Positions 7,650-13,224 of a DNA stretch of 24,432 nt are shown here, piece by piece. This DNA is from CAZEAC01 sp964510065. Its GTDB lineage: Bacteria; Bdellovibrionota_C; UBA2361; CAIXSY01. The stretch covers positions 1 through 24,432 of the forward strand of contig CAZEAC010000068.1 in the NCBI GenBank assembly GCA_964510065.1, written 5' to 3'. Both the position numbers and the translations under genes were made by a program. Below the pieces are notes generated by a model that saw only the letters and a program-made list of their open reading frames with translations, had not been told where the DNA came from and ran no database searches. The stretch's first letter is position 1; each line of letters begins with the position of its first letter.

Positions 7650-8241
7650 GTGGCAAATGCAATCTGCCTCTGACTACATGACATGCCGCAATGGTTCGGT
7701 CATGGTAGAGCTTGCTATTGCTTTTTCTGTGGTGTGCGTCCTGTTCTTCTCCGGGGTCGAGATAAGCCGCAGACTAAATACCTATGAAGCGCTTTCAAGT
7801 ATCTCACGCGAAGGAGCGAAGAGCGCCTACTTAGTTTGCCGCAACAAAATCGACGACCCGACGCGGAGCGCGTGTGTGCTTGATGTGTATAACCGAATTT
7901 CGCAGTGGGCGGGCGCATTAAGTCCCGGTGCTGATATCGTGCTTTCAATGTATCAGTACCGGCCGACAGCGGCGGCGGGAAGCAAGTTTCGTCTAGTTAC
8001 CAGAGAGGGAGTAAACCCAGTTACTTTTCGGACAATCCATGGACAACAATCAAAGTATACAGCTACCGCACTCGAAACAGAGCTTTTAAATGGGCATTCA
8101 GCAAATCATGATGACTCAGTAACTGATTTAAAGCAGTGGATTGTCATTAGCGAAGTGTTTTTCCAGGTTCGAAACATAACCCCGGCGGCATTTAATGCAG
8201 TTAGTGGAGCTTCGGTACAATATGAAACTACGATGTACTAA
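7627..8241 (+). CDS. TadE-like pseudopilin-type membrane protein (second of two)
   Basis: The product is 204 residues. CRNG|SVMVE gives a prepilin-like cleavage site with Glu at +5, followed by a hydrophobic helix (LAIAFSVVCVLFFSGVE). An extracytoplasmic domain of about 150 residues follows. The segment ISREGAKSAYLVCRN is typical of TadE-family proteins. It overlaps the previous gene by 23 bp from the ATG at 7627, which has AGGA 6 nt upstream. An alternative ATG at 7642, with GAGGGTGG upstream, would overlap by 8 bp. It overlaps the following TadG-like gene by 20 bp. The three genes are clearly one transcription unit. Confidence 0.75.
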   Translation: MRVERMIRWQMQSASDYMTCRNGSVMVELAIAFSVVCVLFFSGVEISRRLNTYEALSSISREGAKSAYLVCRNKIDDPTRSACVLDVYNRISQWAGALSPGADIVLSMYQYRPTAAAGSKFRLVTREGVNPVTFRTIHGQQSKYTATALETELLNGHSANHDDSVTDLKQWIVISEVFFQVRNITPAAFNAVSGASVQYETTMY

Positions 8242-9865
8242 AGAATTCGGCCGCTCGGAGCGAGGTGTTTCTTATATTCTCGCGCTCCTTTTCTTTATGG
8301 CGATTGCCTTCGTTCTTGGGTTGGCCATTGATGGCGCCCAGATTTATCGAGCGCAGCTGCGTCTGCAAAGGGCGGTCGATGCGGGTGCCATTGGCGGGAG
8401 CGAATTTATTGGCAACAATGCCGGAGGAAATGCTGATGCGCCGCTCCGTTTCGCTGAAGAATTTACCCTTGATAATCTTAGCCGAATGGGAATGGGCCGC
8501 TACTTTCAGCCACGCGATATAAGGGCGGAGTGGGACGATCCTGTTCCTGGGTTGCGGCGGGCAATTCGAATTACCGGTACCCTGCATATGCCAACGCTTC
8601 TGATTCACCTCATACATGGACTTCCACGCATGAATGAAGTTACCGCGACGGCGCGGGCAGCCACGATACGGAGAGTCATAGTACTCGTTTTAGATCTGAG
8701 CTCGTCAATGACCTATCTCGATAGCGGTAATCCACGGCGTCCAAGGATGATTGGCCTTGTAAACGCGCTTCGTGATTTTATCCCGAACTTTAGAGTCGGC
8801 TTTGATGTGCTTGGGATGGTGGCCTTCCATGCGAAGGGTCTTGTTCCAACCTACACTTTATCTAATGGCACTGTTATTAACTCTCAGGCAACTAAGAATT
8901 TTAAACACTTTCATGATAATGGAGGAACCGTTGGTCACAGCATAATCGATCGATTTGGGACCGTTGGGGGTGGCGGGACAACCTACAATTGCACCTCGTG
9001 TGCCGATGGTACGAATACTGATGGTGGGTTGCGTACGGCTCGGCGAATGCTTGCCGCAATTGCAAATGGTGATTCCGGGGATAGTGATTTCCCGGCGATG
9101 GCGCGAATATTAGATGCGCAGGAGTTTAGTGATGCAAATAAGGCGATCGTTCTTATCACCGATGGTGATCCGACCCGCTCTTGCACCGATGCCTTTAATA
9201 CGATGACTTGTAACAACTTTGATAATGTTGGTTGGGCGTCACTTGCGAGGCATTTTGATAGGGCACTTATTCAGGCCGATCAGGCACGTCGAGAGAATCC
9301 AGATTTACAGGTTTTTTCAATTGGCTTAGGGAACTCCCCGAGGCTTCGTGACGTTGCCGGGTTGTTAAGGCCTTCATTCCTCAATGATCCCTATGACGGC
9401 TACAATCCTACCGATGTCGAGGGGCGGATAAATCGTCCTAATGATGCCCTTGATCCTGTTACTCGCCTTCCTCTTGTAGATGGGTCCGGTAATCCCGTGT
9501 TTTTTTCATATATCAAGGAAAGCTTCCTTCGCCGGGTGGCAAACGTACAGCTTCCGAACCGACTACCAAATGACATCTTTACATTTGAAGATAATTATTT
9601 AGCGGATTATATTCCCAATACCCGACCCAGTGTCTATTTCGGCCAAAGAGTAAGCTGCCCTAGGATTTACCCGGATAGTATTTATAATTATGTTCGGACG
9701 GGACCCGACCCTGTTCCCGCTGCGCAGGAGCGGGCTGGATGTGAGCAACTACTCCTGCCCACCGCGCCCCAGCGGGGCGAATACTATGAAGCTGTAGACG
9801 GTGCCAATCTTGCAACGGCAATGGATAAGATCGGAGATAGTCTCAAGACCCGTCTTATTCAGTAA
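8222..9865 (+). CDS. TadG-like protein with von Willebrand factor A domain
   Basis: The product is 547 residues from the ATG at 8222, chosen because it places a basic stretch (SERG) and one hydrophobic helix (about 17-36) at the N-terminus. An upstream in-frame ATG at 8195 lies deeper in the previous gene. SERG|VSYIL looks like a prepilin site but has Leu rather than Glu at +5, as is common in TadG. RLQRAVDAGAIGGSEF (48-62) matches the start of Flp-pilus assembly TadG proteins. The VWA domain begins near 151; its metal-ion site DLSSS is at 158-162, and LITDGDP (311-317) is the later strand. TadG-type proteins link Tad machinery to the envelope or act as surface adhesins. It is last in the operon and is followed by a stem-loop. 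Confidence 0.8.
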   Translation: MKLRCTKEFGRSERGVSYILALLFFMAIAFVLGLAIDGAQIYRAQLRLQRAVDAGAIGGSEFIGNNAGGNADAPLRFAEEFTLDNLSRMGMGRYFQPRDIRAEWDDPVPGLRRAIRITGTLHMPTLLIHLIHGLPRMNEVTATARAATIRRVIVLVLDLSSSMTYLDSGNPRRPRMIGLVNALRDFIPNFRVGFDVLGMVAFHAKGLVPTYTLSNGTVINSQATKNFKHFHDNGGTVGHSIIDRFGTVGGGGTTYNCTSCADGTNTDGGLRTARRMLAAIANGDSGDSDFPAMARILDAQEFSDANKAIVLITDGDPTRSCTDAFNTMTCNNFDNVGWASLARHFDRALIQADQARRENPDLQVFSIGLGNSPRLRDVAGLLRPSFLNDPYDGYNPTDVEGRINRPNDALDPVTRLPLVDGSGNPVFFSYIKESFLRRVANVQLPNRLPNDIFTFEDNYLADYIPNTRPSVYFGQRVSCPRIYPDSIYNYVRTGPDPVPAAQERAGCEQLLLPTAPQRGEYYEAVDGANLATAMDKIGDSLKTRLIQ

Positions 9866-9875
9866 AGAGACGGGT
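9848..9875 (+). terminator. Stem-loop at the end of the TadG-like gene
   Basis: ACCCGTCT (9848-9855) pairs perfectly with AGACGGGT (9868-9875) across a 12-nt loop that contains the stop codon. Only TTT follows a few bases later, so as a rho-independent terminator it is weak, but the position fits the end of the operon. Confidence 0.5.
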
Positions 9876-9922
9876 GTGCCTTTAAAAGAAGCAATTCGTG
9901 GGTGCCAGCGCAGCACAAGCTT

Positions 9923-10245
9923 AGAAAGAGAATGGATTTTGATTGAAGAAAAGGCTAGGAGGAGACATGCACATTCACTCCCTGATTCGCCCAATCCCCG
10001 ATTTTCCCCCAAGCCCGGCATTCTCTTTCGGGACATCACGCGCCGCTGTTAGCCTTGGCAGTCGGTTTTCGCGGGGCACTTGCTGAGCTGCTACGGCCCT
10101 TTCGGCAGGAGAACGTGAGCCATGTTGTTGGTATTGAATCGCGCAGCCTTATTTTCCAAGCGGCGGTGAAAAGCGGCGCATTCCCTTGATTCTCCGCACA
10201 AATGCCGATTCCATCGCGCTCTTAATACCTTGCGTTAAAAATAAT
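9923..10245 (+). pseudogene. apt 5' fragment, copy 1 (frameshifted)
   Basis: The fragment begins about 44 bp before an ATG at 9967. It matches the region upstream of intact apt, including AATGGATTTT exactly 36 bp before each ATG. Coding similarity runs to about 10166 (some 66 codons), with at least two indels breaking the frame. By eye it is about 87 % identical to intact apt. Beyond 10166 the sequence no longer matches intact apt but does match the tail of copy 2 (GCACAAATGC, then GATTCCATCGC) to about 10245. It keeps a strong ribosome-binding site (GGAGGAG just before the ATG), better than that of intact apt, which suggests it marks the original apt locus. Confidence 0.9.
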
Positions 10246-10435
10246 CCTGAGGAAAACACCGGGAGTAGGCTGAACGGTTACCTTTGCCTCCGGACGGTCA
10301 TGAATTGCATTTGATCTTAAAAGGTTACGGTACTGCATGACGTTTCGGGCGACCGAACGGTTATTTGATCTTCGTGTCGTCGCCGAGAGAACTATAGAGT
10401 GTGTCATGGAATACATGAAAGGGTATATGTACAGA
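10246..10435. other. Intergenic stretch before the PIN module
   Basis: Nothing recognisable was found. A minus-strand reading of 64 codons (10416-10222) has no detectable family features and is not called. Short repeats (TTTGATCTT twice, GAACGGTTA twice) are present. It may hold decayed sequence from the insertion at this site. Confidence 0.4.
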
Positions 10436-10464
10436 TGATAACATTAATGATAGACTTGTTATCA
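10436..10464 (+). promoter_or_regulatory. Inverted repeat overlapping the antitoxin start codon
   Basis: TGATAACA (10436-10443) and TGTTATCA (10457-10464) are perfect 8-bp inverted repeats separated by 13 bp. The last base of the second arm is the A of the ATG. Ribbon-helix-helix antitoxins commonly repress their own operon from such sites. No Shine-Dalgarno sequence is visible before this ATG. Confidence 0.6.
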
Positions 10465-10688
10465 TGATACGCACTCAAATTAGCTTAACCAAAGAGGAGT
10501 ATAAACAAGCTCGCAAAGAGGCTAAAGATCTCGGAATATCCCTAGCTGAATTATTAAGACGCTCATTACGTCCAATGCTCCCTTTTGATCGTTCAAAGCC
10601 ATGGATGCGTTTTGTCGGTTTCTTAGAAAGCGGAGATTCAAAATCAAGTCAACGGATTGATGAGATCGTGTATGGCTTCAAAGATTAA
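10464..10688 (+). CDS. Ribbon-helix-helix (CopG-type) antitoxin
   Basis: The 74-residue product starts with the ribbon MIRTQISLTKEEYKQARKEA, then GISLAELLRRSLR. This is a strand, a helix, a turn with Gly-Ile-Ser and a second helix, as in CopG/MetJ/Arc-fold DNA-binding proteins. The C-terminal part (about 40-74), rich in charged and aromatic residues, would wrap the toxin. It overlaps the PIN-domain gene by 14 bp, the usual arrangement for VapBC-like modules. As antitoxin it should block the nuclease and autoregulate through the inverted repeat at its start. The module lies between two truncated apt fragments. Function is inferred from fold pattern and gene pairing. Confidence 0.82.
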   Translation: MIRTQISLTKEEYKQARKEAKDLGISLAELLRRSLRPMLPFDRSKPWMRFVGFLESGDSKSSQRIDEIVYGFKD

Positions 10689-11085
10689 GGTATACGTCGA
10701 TACGTCGGCGCTCATTTCTTTTCTTGACCGCTCTGATTCCTTCCATCCCTTATTTAGACAGCTCTTTTCTGATCCTCCAAATTTGATAACTAGCTCCTTA
10801 GTTATCGCAGAAGGGCACGCATGGTTTCTTCGCAGATTTGACAGTTTGCGTGCGCTGCAGTTTATGAGTTTCGTATCCGAACTTTCCGTGCTCACAGTAC
10901 TTGCCGTCGGCGGTGCAGAGATCGAGGAGGCGCGGTTACTTTTGCAGAAATTTTCGGATCAAGCGCTGACTTTGGCTGACGCGGCTGGTCTTTCACTAAT
11001 GAAGAAGCACAAGATTCGCCGCTGTTGGTCGACTGATAGGCACCTCTCGTTAACTGGTGTGCCCTTGGTAATTACTCGAGTCTGA
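10675..11085 (+). CDS. PIN-domain ribonuclease toxin (VapC-like)
   Basis: The 136-residue product carries the four acidic residues of the PIN nuclease site: Asp10 in VYVDTSAL, Glu47 in VIAEGHA, Asp103 in LTLADAAGL and Asp122 in WSTDRHLS. VapC toxins are Mg-dependent RNases that typically cut tRNA or rRNA and are neutralised by the adjacent antitoxin. The start at 10675 (MASKIKVYVD) places the first catalytic Asp at the end of strand 1, as usual; an upstream in-frame ATG at 10657 is less likely. The gene overlaps the antitoxin by 14 bp, consistent with coupled translation. It appears intact. The RNA target cannot be told from sequence. Confidence 0.85.
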   Translation, partial: ASKIKVYVDTSALISFLDRSDSFHPLFRQLFSDPPNLITSSLVIAEGHAWFLRRFDSLRALQFMSFVSELSVLTVLAVGGAEIEEARLLLQKFSDQALTLADAAGLSLMKKHKIRRCWSTDRHLSLTGVPLVITRV

Positions 11086-11146
11086 ATCGCTTAATGAGGA
11101 AGTAAGCTCACTTTGTAACCGAATATTTTTAGCTTGAGTATTTAAT

Positions 11147-11418
11147 ATGAGCTTTCGCACCCTAATTTGCCCAATCCCCGATTTCCCCAAGCCCGGCATT
11201 CTCTTTCAGGACATCACGCCGCTGTTGGTCTCGGCAGCTGGCTTTCGCGAGGCACTTGCCGAGCTGTTACGGCCCTTTCGGCAGGAGAACGTGAGCCATG
11301 TTGTCGGTATTGAGTCGCGCGGTTTTATTTTCGGAGCGGTGGCGGCGGCGAGAGAGCTATTCCTTCAAATTCGGCACAAATGCTGATTCCATCGCACTCA
11401 TGCTATCTTCGCAGTGTC
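11147..11418 (+). pseudogene. apt 5' fragment, copy 2
   Basis: From the ATG at 11147 the sequence follows intact apt (12706 onward) with no frameshift for about 66-70 codons; by eye about 91 % identity. It then departs into a tail shared with copy 1 up to about 11418. An in-frame stop yields a 79-residue product lacking the PRPP-binding motif, so it cannot be an active phosphoribosyltransferase. Unlike copy 1, the region upstream of its ATG does not resemble the apt upstream region. It is younger or better preserved than copy 1. Confidence 0.92.
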
Positions 11419-11448
11419 TTTTGACTGCAGCATGGTCCATAAGGCTTG

Positions 11449-11485
11449 TTGACACTACTCGGAATTTCAGATTAAAATTCCGAGT
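11449..11485 (+). promoter_or_regulatory. Promoter with embedded operator for ATPase 2, predicted leaderless
   Basis: TTGACA (11449-11454), 18-bp spacer, TAAAAT (11473-11478) is a strong candidate sigma-70 promoter; transcription would begin at or next to the ATG at 11486. A perfect 11-bp inverted repeat, ACTCGGAATTT (11457-11467) and AAATTCCGAGT (11475-11485), spans the spacer and the -10 and ends flush with the start codon. A protein bound here would block RNA polymerase. No Shine-Dalgarno sequence is present. Confidence 0.65.
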
Positions 11486-12649
11486 ATGATCGCCAGGCTT
11501 ATTAACTTATCAAAAACACATAGTTTTTTTCTGTTCGGTGCTCGTGGAACCGGGAAAACAAGCCTCTTGAGATCTCAGTTCGGTGATCACTCTCTTTATC
11601 TGGACCTCCTTAATCTAGATCTTGAGGCGCTCTACCAATTAGATCCGGAGAGCCTGTATAGACAGCTCTCGGCTCTGTCAAAAGATACAAAAGTAGTCAT
11701 TCTCGACGAGATCCAGAAGATACCTAAGTTGCTCGATGTCGTTCACCGCAAGATTGAAGAGTCATCGCTCCGCTTTATTCTAACCGGTTCGAGCGCGAGA
11801 AAGCTGAAGCGCGGCGCCGCCAATTTGCTTGCTGGGCGAGCATTCGTCTTTCATCTTTTCCCACTGCTTGCGAAAGAATTGGACACCAGCTTTGAGCTGA
11901 GACGGGCTCTAAATTTTGGCACGCTGCCAGCCGTTTGGAATTTTAGCGACGATTTAGATCGAAGAAGATTTCTTAAGGCCTATAGCAACACCTACCTTAA
12001 GGAAGAGGTCTGGGGCGAGCAATTAATTAGGGAGATCGAACCGTTTCGCCGATTCCTTCAGGTAGCAGCTCAGCAGCATGGCCAAGTCGTAAATTACAGC
12101 AAGATTGCAAGGGATGTTGGAGTTGATGATAGTACGGTAAAGAGCTATTTCTCGATTTTAGAGGACACGCTCGTCGGCTTTTATCTCCCCGCCTACTCTG
12201 GCTCGGAAAGAAAACAGCTTCGATCGGTTCCGAAATTTTATCTTTTTGATAACGGTGTGATGCGCGCAATTGCAGGGCAGATCGACTATGAGGTTGCGCC
12301 GGGTAGCTCCGAGTACGGAGTGCTCTTTGAACAGTTGGTCATTGCGGAACTCATGCGCCGCGCGGCCTATATGGAGAAGGAGTTAAAGTTTTCATATCTT
12401 GCCACAGAAGGGGGCTCGGAAATTGATCTGGTGATAGGTAAGGGGAAAAAGACGATTGCGCTTGTTGAAATAAAGTCGGCGAATCGTATAAGCGTGGGAG
12501 AAGACTTAAAGCACTTGCGCGGATTTAGCGAGGATTTTCCGAGGGCCGGTCGATTCTGTTTGTATAATGGAGAGCTTCCGATGGAGCACAGTGGGATTAG
12601 AATCCTTCCTTGGCTTGAAGGCATAGAGGAGATACTCAGGAGTATTTGA
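11486..12649 (+). CDS. AAA-type ATPase with C-terminal DUF4143 domain (ATPase 2)
   Basis: The 387-residue product is a paralogue of ATPase 1. The P-loop is GARGTGKT (18-25), Walker B VVILDEIQKIP (70-80), and the family motif GSSARKLKRGAANLLAGRA spans 101-119. A winged-helix-like segment, YSKIARDVGVDDSTVKSYF, follows. The C-terminal domain has EID (312-314) and EIK (328-330), again like the acidic and lysine residues of a PD-(D/E)xK nuclease core. The cellular role of the family is not established. The gene starts directly at the end of an operator-like palindrome and stops about 12 bp before sequence duplicated from the apt upstream region. It sits between apt copy 2 and intact apt, paralleling ATPase 1 at the herA-like gene. 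Confidence 0.9.
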   Translation: MIARLINLSKTHSFFLFGARGTGKTSLLRSQFGDHSLYLDLLNLDLEALYQLDPESLYRQLSALSKDTKVVILDEIQKIPKLLDVVHRKIEESSLRFILTGSSARKLKRGAANLLAGRAFVFHLFPLLAKELDTSFELRRALNFGTLPAVWNFSDDLDRRRFLKAYSNTYLKEEVWGEQLIREIEPFRRFLQVAAQQHGQVVNYSKIARDVGVDDSTVKSYFSILEDTLVGFYLPAYSGSERKQLRSVPKFYLFDNGVMRAIAGQIDYEVAPGSSEYGVLFEQLVIAELMRRAAYMEKELKFSYLATEGGSEIDLVIGKGKKTIALVEIKSANRISVGEDLKHLRGFSEDFPRAGRFCLYNGELPMEHSGIRILPWLEGIEEILRSI

Positions 12650-12705
12650 AATCGGTCAAGGAGAAAGCAAATGGATTTTCTTGGGCGTACAGGGTAGGCA
12701 TAGAC

Positions 12706-13224
12706 ATGCACTTTCGCACCCTAATCCGCCCAATCCCCGATTTCCCTAAGCCCGGCATTCTCTTTCAGGACATCACGCCGCTGTTAGCCTCGGCCGCCGG
12801 CTTTCGCGAGGCGCTTGCTGAGCTGTTACGGCCCTTTCGGCAGGAGAATGTGAGCCATATTGTTGGTATTGAGTCGCGCGGTTTTATTTTCGGAGCGGCG
12901 GCGGCAATCGAGCTTGGTGTTGGCTTTGTTCCAATAAGAAAACGGGGCAAGCTTCCTTCGAAAACACTGTCGCAAGGCTACGCTTTGGAATACGGAAAGG
13001 ATCAGGTTGAGATTCACTCAGATGCGCTCCGATCGGGTGATAGAGTGCTACTCGTCGATGATCTAATCGCAACGGGCGGCACCGCGTTGGCGGCGGTACA
13101 GCTGGTGAGGGGCTGCAACGCGCAACTGCTAGGTGCGGCATTCCTGATTGAGCTTGCGGAGCTTGGCGGGCGCGCAAAGCTTGAAGAAGCTGCGCTCCGA
13201 GTAGAGACGGTGCTTAAGTATTAG
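12706..13224 (+). CDS. apt: Adenine phosphoribosyltransferase
   Basis: The 172-residue, full-length enzyme joins adenine and PRPP to give AMP and pyrophosphate in cytosolic purine salvage. Hallmarks are the N-terminal IPDFPKPGILFQDITPLL, the segment GIESRGFIFGAA and the PRPP-binding motif VLLVDDLIATGGT (114-126). The ATG at 12706 is chosen because it aligns with both apt fragments; an in-frame ATG at 12646 lies inside the preceding gene. About 44 bp before the ATG repeat the region upstream of copy 1, but the ribosome-binding site has weakened (AGGCATAG against GGAGGAG). Expression may now depend on read-through from ATPase 2. The 3' end overlaps the convergent gene by 11 bp. Confidence 0.96.
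   Translation: MHFRTLIRPIPDFPKPGILFQDITPLLASAAGFREALAELLRPFRQENVSHIVGIESRGFIFGAAAAIELGVGFVPIRKRGKLPSKTLSQGYALEYGKDQVEIHSDALRSGDRVLLVDDLIATGGTALAAVQLVRGCNAQLLGAAFLIELAELGGRAKLEEAALRVETVLKY

Noticed and set aside
10222..10416. Minus-strand open frame of 64 codons before the PIN module
   Set aside because: No family features, no ribosome-binding site, and it lies between a pseudogene tail and an operator region; probably chance.
5243..11085. The modules as part of a prophage or integrative element
   Set aside because: No integrase, transposase, tRNA target or phage structural gene is present in the window.
4970..11393. 12-mer CTGATTCCATCG shared by the herA-like 5' end, its fragment (reverse strand) and the tail of apt copy 2
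   Set aside because: It suggested a common recombination site, but in both herA copies it is ordinary coding sequence (DSI), and apt copy 1 differs by one base; likely coincidence.
11136..12647. GAGTATTT just before apt copy 2 (11136-11143) and at the end of ATPase 2 (12640-12647) as a common right end of the modules
   Set aside because: Only 8 matching bases, one instance lies within coding sequence, and no counterpart was found before the herA-like gene.
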